DNA of 64,000 bases, from assembly GCA_028752905.1 (NCBI GenBank), contig JAQNBH010000011.1, forward strand, positions 35,914,124 to 35,978,123, written 5' to 3'. The notes under the pieces were generated by a model that worked only from the letters and a program-made list of their open reading frames with translations, did not search any database and was not told the DNA's origin. This DNA is from Cladorhizidae sp. MBARI D1340-BT2 (lineage: Eukaryota > Porifera > Demospongiae > Poecilosclerida > Cladorhizidae). Made by a program: the position numbers and the translations under genes. Numbering within the stretch: the stretch's first letter is position 1; each line of letters opens with the position of its first letter. This document shows positions 25,101 through 37,100 of the stretch, one piece after another.

Positions 25101-28100
25101 TGTGTGCTTAACATCGGTATTCTCTCAATTCCTTAGAGGATCGAGCTATTTTTAACTATCGGCTAAGCAGGGCAAGAAGAGTCATTGAAAATGCATTCGG
25201 AATTCTTGCTGCATGATGGCGCCTTTTTAGACGTCCAATCATTGCCCAGTGATAACGTTCTCAAAAGCTGCTATTGTGCTACACAATTACCTTCGAACTT
25301 TGGAGTCATCGGTATATTGCCCAGCTGGATTCATCGATGGCGAAGATGGAAGTGGTAATTGCATTGATGGTGCATGGAGAGGTGATAGAGATGCAAATAC
25401 TGGAATGGAGCCAGCCACCGGAATTGGCAGCAACAGGTTTATTTACATGGTGTTTGTTTAAAATTACCCACTTGACTATTTATCTATATATTTATATGTA
25501 CAGACATTCTCAATCTGCAGCTGATGTCCGAGATAATTTCAAAAAGTACTTTTGTTCACTTGCTGGAGAAGTGTGTTGGCAATATAGCCATGTGCGGCGT
25601 ACTTGACTATATATTCTGTTTTATTACATATAGTGTAGCGGCTCCATACTTGACATCCCCTACCAAACTCAACTCTGTAATGATGACCTTAGACCTTTGC
25701 ATATTATTGATTCGAGTCACATGTCTTATTTATTGAGTTGAGTTGAAATAAAGCTATTGTCAATTTGTTAGCCTTCTAAGTAACGATACTTGCGCCGGCT
25801 ACAGTGGTGACCCCGACGAAGTTATTAACGACAGCTAAACTCCGCTCCCTCACAACGTCACTCCCAGACCACTACGGATGGCAGAATCAGCCGCGGCAAC
25901 TGCAGCTGCCATCTCAGCAGTCTCACTCAAGCTCCCCACGTTCTGGTCCGCCGACCCAGAGGTCTGGTTCGCGCAGACAGAAGCCCAGTTTGCTGTGCGA
26001 AACATTGTCACGGACGAGACTAAGTACTACCACGTCATCGTTTCCCTCGACCAACGCGTGGCCAACCGTCTTCGAGCGTTCATCTTAGCTCCTCCTGACA
26101 ATGGTAAATATGATGCTCTAAAAGGCGCGCTGCTTGCATGCTACGGACTCACTAATGCACAGAAAGCCACTAAATTAATCCACCTGGACGGCCTGGGTGA
26201 CCGTAGGCCTACCGACCTACTGGCGGACATGATGTCCCTCAAGGGTAACACCCCAGTGGACGACATATTTAGGGAGCTCTTCCTTGAGCAACTCCCACAC
26301 GATGTCAGAGACATCCTAGCACCACTGGACCTGGAAACGATGTCTGCACTGGCTAGGGCGGCCGACAGGATCATGGAGTCCAGAGCCCGCTCAACCCCAC
26401 AACTCTCACTCGTAAAACAGCCACCCAAGCGATTTAACCCCAAGCCCCCTGAGCTCACTGCTGCCACCTCAACCAAGGAGGCCCCAAGCTTATGCTGGCA
26501 TCACACCAACTTTGGGGCAAAGGCAAAGAACTGCAGACCTCCTTGTTCATATCCAGGCAACACAACGAACAAGCCTCTAGTGGGAAACTTAGCTGGCCAA
26601 AATTCTACCCGCCTCTTACATATCTGGGACAAAATATCTGGCCTCCGTTTCCTTGTTGACTCAGGCGCCGAAGTCAGTGTCTTCCCAGTTTCCAACCATG
26701 ACCGAAGACCACAAAAACGAGGTAAACCACTGGTGGCAGCTAATGGCACCTCCATAGCCACCTACGGCACTAAAACTATGCCACTCAACCTCAGTTTCCG
26801 CTCTGTCGAATGGGATTTCATCCTAGCTGATGTGTCCCAGCCCATCCTTGGCCTAGACTTCTTTAGGGCACACCAAATCATGATTGATGCCCATGGACGC
26901 CGACTCATTGATTCCTGCTCCTAGGCCAGCTGTCTCCTCCGACCCAGCCCATCTACAGCTCCAAAACTCTACTCCATCACATCTATGGATGAGTTCACTA
27001 GAATTCTGTTAGATTTCCCCATGCTCACCACCGCCAATTTTTCCTCTACCCAGGTCAGACATGGCGTCGAGCACCATATCCCAACGAAGGGACCACCAAC
27101 ACATGCCTGTGCCAGACGCCTCGCCCCCGATAAGCTTGCCATCGCTCGCCAAGCTTTCAACCAGATGGAAGAGTTAGGTATCGTGCGCTGCTCCTCCAGT
27201 GCATGGGCCTCGCCACTCCACATGGTACCCAAAAAATCAGGGGACTGGCGACCTTGTGGTGACTACCGCCGTCTTAATGATATTACCGTCCCTGACCGTT
27301 ACCCGATACCACAGGTGCAGGATTTTACCGCTCTTCTCTCCGGGAAAACGATCTTCTCTAAAGTCGATCTCGTCAAAGGCTACCATCAGATCCCAATGGC
27401 CCCTGAAGACATTGCCAAAACTGCCGTCATCACACCATTCGGCCTTTTCGAGTTCCTTCGCATGCCCTTTGGTGTATGTAACGCAGGCCAATCTTTCCAA
27501 AGGATGATGGACCACATCCTGCAGAGCCTCGATTTTGCCTTCGTATATCTTGACGACATCCTGGTTGCTAGCTCTTCACCAGCACAACACAGACGCCATC
27601 TTCGACATCTTTTTAAGACCCTAACCGCCCATGGACTTGTCCTCAATACAGACAAGTGTGTTTTCGGAGCCACGATCCTCGATTTCCTAGGCCACCAAGT
27701 TTCCGCCACCGGAATCCAGCCAATGTCGGAGCGTGTAGCCGCCATTAACAATTTCCCTCCACCTCAGCAGAAGAAAGGCCTACAGGAATTCTTAGGAATG
27801 ATCAACTTCTACCATCGTTTCGTGCCACATGCCACCCAGCTCCTTCGCCCCCTACACCAAGAAGTAAACTCCGGAAACAAATCCATCAACTGGAGCCCTC
27901 AGCTTACTGACGCCTTTCAGGCAGCTAAGGACGCCCTAGCAAATGCTACTCTACTCATCCACCCAGACCAGGCCGCTACTACCAGCATCACAGTAGCGCC
28001 GGCTACAATAGTAATCAGTATAATTTCATTTACTGATATAACAATATTATTGTAATTGAGTATTGTAATTAAAAGGTGTAAAAGGAATCATTGGGGTTAG

Positions 28101-31100
28101 TGGGAGATGAAGGACCTGTATTTACATTGTTTGGGGGATAGTGAGGAGTGGAATAGGGATTATTGGGGTATTGGGAGTTAAGTAAAATTTTGTCTATCTC
28201 TACTCGTGCTATGGCCTTGGCCCGTCCTCCTAATAGCCTGAGACAGGCAGCAACAGGTTCGCCAAAGGCACCGTCTCCATCTTGCTGCTGCTGCTGTCCT
28301 TGCAGGGCATCCAGCCTGGCGATCAGCACCCTATCCATTTCGTCAACTTCAACTTGTCGTTTTCTTTTGCGTGGGTGGTCCAGTTGTTGTGGTGTGTGTT
28401 GTGGTGTGAGGGTGCCTGGGGTACTTGCTGCAGTACTGCTGTTGAACATAAAAGAACAGTCATATTAATTTTGGGATAGATACTAACCTACCTGCTAGCA
28501 ATTGTCGTCTCATCTACATGACTGTTACTTCCTTCCTCGCTATCCTGCGGACGGTCTGATGTAGGAGGTCTATACCACATCAAGATTCAGTGTAACAAAG
28601 AATACATACATATCTAGAAAACATAGGTGTCTGCACGAGCAGGAACAAAGTTGGTGACGGTACTATACAAATAAGACACAGAACATTCAAATATATAATT
28701 CAACTTCACTACATAGTCAAACTTATGGTAATCACTAACATTTTGTGCTTCACAGTGTCAGTGATGAAGCCCATTGGGCCAAACAGTCGCCAACAGGACA
28801 CCACCACTGGTCCAGCATCTCCCGACTTCTTAGTTTTTTTCTTCTTCAATTCCCTGACGAATCGGTCCCTCAGAATCTTCCACCTTTTCATGCAGTCCTG
28901 GACACAGCAGTCCTCTCCAACCTATTTAAAATTTAGTATTAATAACTACCCTTCCACAAATAACTAGCTACCCTTCCACCAATTTTACATAGCTAGTATC
29001 CTACCTTGCCAGAAACCTCGATCCAGGCGTTGTCCTTGGCCCTCTGGTCTTTGTACGATCGCGAAGACAAGACCGTACTGCCTCCACTAGTTTCTCGTCA
29101 TCCATTGTAAAATGTGTAGCTTCAATTGGAAACACGTAACGCCATTGTCACGTGAAAATCTAAAACAATCTGATTGGTTGGACGCTGAGCAGTAGACGCT
29201 GGAATAGAATCCAAGTCTACTCTATCATCAACCTCCGTGGCGTCACAGCGTCAAAACGGTAGCGGTTCATAATTGCCGATAGGTTTGGCGATGACAATGC
29301 GCTACGCTAAGCTATCGTCATATTATGAACCGGCCTTAAGGGTAGGGAGTGGTGCAAAGACTTCCTCAAGGTGCTAAGGTCTGGCAGGAGGATAAATAGA
29401 AAGTGTATGATATATATATCATTTGAAAGTACATGGATAGGGCTATCTTTTGGTAGCAAAATTATGTTCATAGGATTATAAACAAAAAAGTTATGATCAG
29501 TTGTATTTGAGGTTACATTTGACCTTTAGCCCCCCCTTCAGAGCAGAAATTTCAACGAGTGCAATACTAGTAGAAGGAAAGAAGCGAAGGCTGCACTGCC
29601 TGAAGTGAAAGGGATGAGGAGAGAGCAGCAAACATTGGTAGGTGGAGAGAGGTGAAGGCTGCACTGTTAGAGACCGTAAAGGATGAAGAGAGAGCACAAA
29701 CACTGGTAGGGAGTATTGAGGGTTGCATTTAGCTTCAAGGGGGGACGATGCTATATATTTTTTAAACCTGTGGTTACAACTTTAGAGCTCCGCAAACTTC
29801 ATGGTATGGACTTGATATATAGCTCAAAAGATAGGTCTCTCTGTGTGCTCTCTTTTGATACTAAAAATGCTTCATTAGGTATAACTATAGGCAAGTTACT
29901 AGACCCTAAAGCGGAGGGACCTCAAAAATCTGAACCGCCACAAAAACCACTCCGAGTTGCGAAGTGCCAAAAAAATTGAAAATGGTACGAGTGGCTAGAG
30001 GAAGCTCTAGCGCACGCAATGACTCTTTTGAATAGGCGTTAAAAATTTATTACCTGGTCAGACACGTGGTCCAAAATTGAGGGCGTTAATGATGAAAGAG
30101 AAGCATCTAGGTTTCAGAAAATCCATGGTCTTGAATCCAGAGGAGTCGGTTACGATCGAATGTTTCAACTTGCAGTACCACAGAGGAGAAACGTAATAGT
30201 GCAACCAGCAAACTGATTTGGGACGCACCTGCCTTACTGAAAACTTAGCACTCAAGGCTGCAATGAAAACTCTTCCTGTCATTAGAGTAGGGCTTCCTCT
30301 AGCCACTGGTGCTAATTTCAGCTCTCTAGCACTTGGCAATCTGGAGATATTTATGTAGAAAAATCACAGGCACTCAGGTTTTGAGGTAGCCCCACTTTAA
30401 CTCCAGTAACTTACATGTAGGTATAGTTACACAGTATATGGGAAATGTTTTAATATCACACAGAGAGACCTATCTTAGGAGCTATATATCAAGTCCATAC
30501 CATGAAGTCTGCAGAATCTATGGAGTTATAAAGTGGTAACCACAAATTTTTACTACTAAAAATGATTTTGTCACCTCTTTTTAATCTTTTTTTAAATGGC
30601 ACTCTCCAGACAGCTGTAAACTGCCCGTGTCAGGCAAGGGAAGAGAAAAAGGAGTGAAAATCTACTAGACTATTTAGGATTATTATGCCAATCATTAAAA
30701 AATCAATCAAGTGTATGCACATGTATACACATACTCTAATTGAGCTTTCCTTTTATGCACATGTCCTGCAGGTCAAAGAGAAGATGGAGGCACATATATT
30801 TGTGGAACTGACACTAAAAGAATCGTCGGAGTGACTTGAGCCCCCCAAAACACAACTTCATGGGAAAAAGAATTTTATGGCAAGAGGTTTTTAAAAAAAT
30901 CCTAATAACATTCTCCAACTTCGAAAAGCTATAAAAACAAATGCGTTGAAAAAAAGTACATAGTCAGCGTGAAAATTCGTATGAAGCATTTTTATACGCC
31001 ATTTTAGAGCTCTTTCTATGCTCTATGCTGCGAGTGAGCGGATTCTCTACCAGGCAAAAGGGCAAAAGAATGCATCCATATTTGCCACTGATTCATAAAA

Positions 31101-34100
31101 ATTTCCATTTAACTCCCATCTTTCTGCACGAATTCCTAATCCAGCATACGACAAACCCATAGCGACTTTACCTGGAGCAGCTACTGGCTAAACTATGAAG
31201 CACAACGTAAACCTTGAGCGAGAGAGTACAATGAAGATTATGGCAGTTACATCAGAACTCGTAGATATATAGTGAAATAGGTGGGCCTAATTAATTAAGG
31301 TAATATGGTAGCATGACAGATGGTCAATAGGAACGAAGGGAATCCCCCTTACCCATAAGCTTTGGTTGCCTTGCAACGTACGCCCCGTTGCAGACCAAAG
31401 CTCCAACTTAATAATATACCACACCCACCTGCATGTCTCCTTTGTCTCCCGGCGGAGGGGGGCGTGGTGCCACCTGGGGGGCATTATGACAGGACTCTGA
31501 AGATATCTTCCACCTCGGCCACATATATAGTCTCGGACAAAGTCTGGAAGGACATGAAGAGAAGCATCATCTTATTTAGTCAGCGTTAATATATATGCCT
31601 TAATATATATGCCATAACACAAGGAAACAGATGCTCAACTATAATGTTGCAGCAAGCAGCATTTAAAATATATACCATAGCACAAGGAACATGAGAACAA
31701 CTCCTGCAACAGTCTCTACCTGTTGGCATCCGTCCCGAGGCAGATGCAACAGTCTCTCTGTTGAGGCAGATGCAACAGTCTCTACCTGTTGGCATCCGTC
31801 CCGAGGCAGATGCAACAGTCTCTCTGTTGGCATCCGTCCCGAGGCAGATGCAACAGTCTCTACCTGTTGGCATCCGCCTCGAGGCAGATGCAACAGTCTC
31901 TCTGTTGGCATCCGTCCCGAGGCAGATGCAACAGTCTCTACCTGTTGGCATCCGTCCCGAGGCAGATGCAACAGTCTCCCTGTTGGCATCCGTCCCGAGG
32001 CAGATGCAACAGTCTCCCTGTTGGCATCCGTCCCGAGGCAGATGCAACAGTCTCCCTGTTGGCATCCATCCCGAGGCAGATGCAACAGTCTCCCTGTTGG
32101 CATCCGTCATGAGGCAGATGCAACAGTCTCCCTGTTGGCATCCGTCCTGAGGCAGATGCAACAGTCTCCCTGTTGGCATCCGTCACGAGGCAGATGCAAC
32201 AGTCTCCCTGTTGGCATCCGTCCCGAGGCAGATGCAACAGTTTCCCTGTTGGCATCCGTCATGAGGCAGATGCCTGTTGGCCTTCGTCCCGAGGCACATG
32301 CAACAGTCTCCCTGTTGGCATCCGTCCCGAGGCAGATGCAACAGTCTCCATGTTGGCATCCGTCACGAGGCAGATGCAACAGTCTCCCTGTTGGCATCCG
32401 TCCCAAGGCAGATGCAACAGTTTCCCTGTTGGCATCCGTCATGAGGCAGATGCCTGTTGGCCTTCGTCCCGAGGCAGATGCAACAGTCTACCTGTTGGCA
32501 TCCGTCCCGAGGCAGATGCAACAGTCTCCCTGCTGGCATCCGTCCCGAGGCAGATGCAACAGTCTCCCTGTTGGCATCCGTCCCGAGGCAGATGCAACAG
32601 TCTCCCTGTTGGCATCCGTCCCCGAGGCAGATGCAACAGTCTCCCTGTTGGCATCCGTCCCGAGGCAGATGCAACAGTCTCCCTGTTGGCATCCGTCCCG
32701 AGGCAGATGCAACAGTCTCCCTGTTGGCATCCGTCCCGAGGCAGATGCAACAGTCTCCCTGTTGGCACCCGTCACGAGGCAGATGCGCAACTATTACACA
32801 GGCACTTTGGAAAGTGTTTCAGAAACCCCCAGTGGCCATGGAATAAGAGTTTCCAACACGACCAGAAGACTGGGGAGGGACAGAGGTGCCGGCAAATGAG
32901 CAGCAAGAAGCTCACCAGGAAAACTACATGTGTTCAACTATAGAGACTCATCTAATAATAGGCGTGCTGTTCCTAGCAAAATTCATGCCTCAAATATTTT
33001 GGAAATACATTGATTGCCCCCTAGATCGTGGAGCTAAAAGGAATGCACATTGCCGATAATTTTCAGGGACATCCGAGCTCAGTGCTTCACAGCGAGGTAA
33101 CGTAAGGACGCCTAACAAAGACAGTTTGTGACAAAGAGAGGGAAGCGTGTAATGGCCTTCGGTGTGGTAATCACCGAGAGGCTCAACAACCTGAGAACCT
33201 GAGTTTATGGTGCATCTTCTAAACCACAGTGCAGCTAAGCTTCAGTCCTTTTCCTACCCTTCTGGATGCTATAATACAGTAAGAGCAAGCCAAGAATGTG
33301 GAACCAATAATAGGTGGTGTCGCCTGACATAGGCACTGTCTCAACAAACACCTGGTCTCTCTACATGACAGACCAATCAAGTAGTGCATGCATGATCCTG
33401 TACTGTGTATATGCATCTTCTTTACAGCTTGACGTTGTTTAATTCAAAATTGCAATTTTAGAGAAACAAACAAACAAAAAATAAAAATATATAAATAAAG
33501 AGGGCAGGAAAAAAAAGAAGAAAAAAATCCTGCTAAGGACCAAAGACAACCACCCACCAACCAAAAATCTTGCCCCCCCCCCAAACCCTATTTGAACAGT
33601 GGTTGTCAAGTGATTCCTCAACGATAAATACACCCACCACAGCATCTCATTAGTATGTAATCAAACACCTTTTGGTTTGTTTTCTTCTGGTAGTTGATGA
33701 CACAGCCCCAGCCGAAGTTCTCCTGATGCTCGTCGTTTTCCACTTGCACCATGCGGCCAGGCTGCAGGAAGGGCACACAGAACGCTGGCTTGGTTATGTA
33801 TTGCTGCATCTCCCTCTCCAGCTTCTTCAGCTGCTGCCGCAGCTTGTAGTAGTTGGAAATCGAGCTCTCATTCTCTATCTTAATGGCACTGATTTTATCT
33901 TCCAGATCCTTCACCTCTGTGGGAAAGAAAATAAACATATTACAAAATAATAATACCAAAAATAATAATAACAACAACAATAATAACAAAAAAAATTAAA
34001 AAAAATTTAAACAATAAAACAACAACTGCAACCAGGGACAGAAAAACTCTGTCACTCCAAACAATTTTCCATTCGAACTAAACTACATTGGATTGACTTG

Positions 34101-37100
34101 CCAATTAAGAAAGAGGGGTGGGGCACTGGATTGACTTGCCAATTAAGAAAGAGGGGTGGGGCATTGGATTGACTTGCCAATTAAGAAAGAGGGGTGGGGC
34201 ATCGGATTGACTTGCCAATTAAGAAAGAGGGGTGGGGCATTGGATTGACTCATCACTAAGAAAGAGGGGTGGGGCACTGGATTGACTTGGCAATTAAGAA
34301 AGAGGGGCGTGGCATTGGATTGACTTGAAAGAGGGGTGTGGCATTGGATTGACTTGCCAACTAAGAATGTGGGGTGGGGTATTGGATGGAGGTCAGCCTC
34401 ACTAGCAAACGGTTTGCGTTACGCGAGCTCCAACGTAGCTAGGTTTGTTGGTAACGTCGCCATGTTGCGAGGCCTTATTGCCACTGTGAAAGATGCATGC
34501 GCAGATCTATTCCTACAAAATGTCCGACAATGCCAAATGATATGTTGTCTTTTGCAATGGTGGCAACCTTTAACACCACCAAATTTAGTGTAAATCTATC
34601 TCTAGGTTTTTGTGTCATCTATAACAGACTAAAGGCTGATTCACAATATGCAAAACGCTCAAGCGATGCGACGTGTCATTTAAAAAAAAAATTGTGAACA
34701 TAAAATAACGTTGCATCGCTCGAATACAATCGAGTTCTATTCGAGCTGCATTGCGATCTGCGATTACATCATTCTGGTGTCCGTTTATTTGAGTTTATTG
34801 TCATTCTGGTGTGCTTTATTTTGATTTTTCATTAAAAGCTGGTGATTTCAAATCTGAACGGACGACGAAAGGCTCATCAAAGCTTGAGAACTTTCCCATG
34901 TACATGGAATGCGCGAATAACATGAGCGCTAGCTTCTGTTAATTAACTGGCGTGGTTCCAGTTGGGTGAAAGTTCAAGTTTGCTCAAGCGACGACTCCGT
35001 TATTATGAACAGCTATATAGAAGTGATGTGATACGACAGCCTAGCAGCATATTGTGAACCAGCCCTAACACACCAACGGCAAAAGCATTACCTCATTGGC
35101 AGAGGTATATAATAATAATAAGGGAACTGGGATGAACTATAAAGCAGCACACCGGGGTAGAGAAGGCATTCCAATTTCTGTTGATCTGCACTGTACAAGT
35201 GACCATTGTATTGCTGGGACTACATAGACATCTAGGTTAACTCTTAGAGCCCGAGCGGCCGATTTTTCGGCCGATACCTAGAGTGGTATATACCCGAGCG
35301 GCCGATTTTTCGGCCTTTTCCCCTCCCCCCCCCTTTTTTTTTGGCATTATAAATAAATATAATCTTTTGAGTAATTTTTTTCTCAAGGACCACAGGGTGG
35401 GAGGCACGCACATATTAGGGAGCATAGGGTTCTAAGGGTTAAGAAATGAATCATTAATGACTGAAGATTTAGTTATACCATGACAAATCACTTGTCTGAT
35501 CTCTGAATCATACTTTTCACTGGAAGAAGAGATGGAACTCTCTGAGGTTGTGACATCAGGCTCAAACCTATATGGACAAGGGGTGGCACTACTGCTAATC
35601 CATCATCATGTTGTCTACTGCTATCGGAGTTTTCCTCTTCAGTATCAGAGCCTTCTTCATGTGGTGGTGTGGTCATATTCTCTACCACAAGTAAGCAGGT
35701 GCCCACTTATAATTATTATATGTTCCATCCAATCTATGAATCTGCCCAATCTATAGATTGTGCTGCACACTCGCTCAGTATAACTAGTCGATAATAAGTA
35801 CTGGTCAATGTTCCATCCAATCTATGAATCTGCTGCAAAGGGTGTTAATATGCTACCATGTTTTGAAGTGTATTGATTGGCAGGCAATAGATTGGCATTC
35901 ATAGATATGTGCAGCACAATCTATAGATTGGATGCCACTAGAATATAAAGGCCTGTCCACACAGCACACTGAATGCGCGTTAGATCTCAACGAATGCGCG
36001 TTCGTTGCATCCACACTGAATGTGAATTAGATTTCTTGGACCTAACGCGCATTAGGTCCAGTCCACCTCGATAGGTGGTTTGAGTCGAGCCAGAGCAACA
36101 AATCCAAGCGTAAAATTAATTACGCGGGTGCGCGTTAAAAGATAAACAGAATCATTTATCTTACTTGCGTGGCTTGCACCAAACCTGGCGCACAGATGGA
36201 TGCTGGTAGTCCGCCATCATTGCCACAATCAAAGGACCTATAGATCAAGCTAAATACTATTATAGCTAAAATAGACTTCGAAAATTAATTTTTACCTTCT
36301 TTTATGGAGTTCATGGAGCGCCATCCGTCTACTGTATTGCCTTTTTCTATTTATAAATCCTTCTTCTCCTCTGCAGCATATGCTTCCTTCGCGTCTGTAG
36401 GTATCTCGTCCATAACAGAAGAAATCGAACAACTAACACTGTATCCATTGTGCATTGTGACGTGGGTGCAGTTTTCTTGGAGGGGGAGTGGTTTTTATGC
36501 GCGTTTGGTTTATTGTCATGTCAGTGTGGACGCGACGTCGTGACTGGACGCGCATTGAGACTCTCTTGGTAGCTAGTGTGTCTCAATGTGCATCCAGTTA
36601 TTGTGCAGTGTGGACAGGCCTTAACCGATTAAACGCCGTAAGCGCCATATGGCGCGAGACCTTACATCCTTCGCCACACAAAAATATATAAAATGAACCG
36701 TTACGAGCTAACAGCCCCGGTTGGGTTCTGCACATGCCTAGTAGACTAGAGAACGTCACAAAAATGATTATTTCCGGTTAATGCATCGTGCAACAAAAAT
36801 CCTGCGGTTGAACGCCATTTTTGTTGGTCGAGCTTTTTTTTTTAACTGCTCAAAGATGCTCTCCTGTGAGGACGTTATTTCTCAACTTTTAGCCGACGAT
36901 TCTGGCGATTCTGGGTCAGATTCATTTGGGGAAGAAGGTGAAGACATCTATGCATACCGAGGAAACACTCTGGATCCAGTTGCTCTAAGAGAAGAGGCGC
37001 GCTTGAATGGACTTCTCGATTGTAAGTTTCTTCTAACCTTAGCGCTTCATAGCCTTTGTTTACCATAGTCAACTGAGAGTGTACTATTGCCAAATACTAG

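Larger units (their letters stand above)
25634..28007 (+). mobile_element. Ty3/gypsy element E1, 3' deleted, inside Harbinger
   Basis: 5' LTR, primer site, gag-protease frame and RT frame are in order. The element then jumps from early RNase H to the last ~15 bp of the 3' LTR (GCGCCGGCTACA at 27996-28007). A 4-bp ATAG duplication flanks it. Integrase, most of RNase H and nearly all of the 3' LTR are missing. Confidence 0.88.
23668..29336 (+). mobile_element. PIF/Harbinger element with nested gypsy
   Basis: Exact TIR of at least 26 bp beginning AGGCCGGTTCATAATATGAC, inverted at 29311-29336, flanked by TAA (23665-23667 and 29337-29339). Contents: a DDE transposase on the plus strand, a MADF-type accessory gene on the minus strand, and a gypsy element (25634-28007) between them. 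Smaller TTA/TAA-flanked MITEs at 18368, 34633 and 44214 have similar ends, so this is their probable source lineage. Confidence 0.92.

Noticed and set aside
28069..28449. Host transcription factor gene
   Set aside because: It lies within the Harbinger TIRs with a MADF exon upstream in the same orientation, so it is the element's accessory gene.
31703..32791. CRISPR-like regular array
   Set aside because: The repeats are contiguous with no unique spacers, and the DNA is animal nuclear DNA. The arrays at 4138, 11058, 34083 and 45845 are rejected for the same reason.
31691..32943. Open frames of 100-400 residues on both strands
   Set aside because: They are translations of the 38-bp minisatellite in all frames, with no start context or domain.
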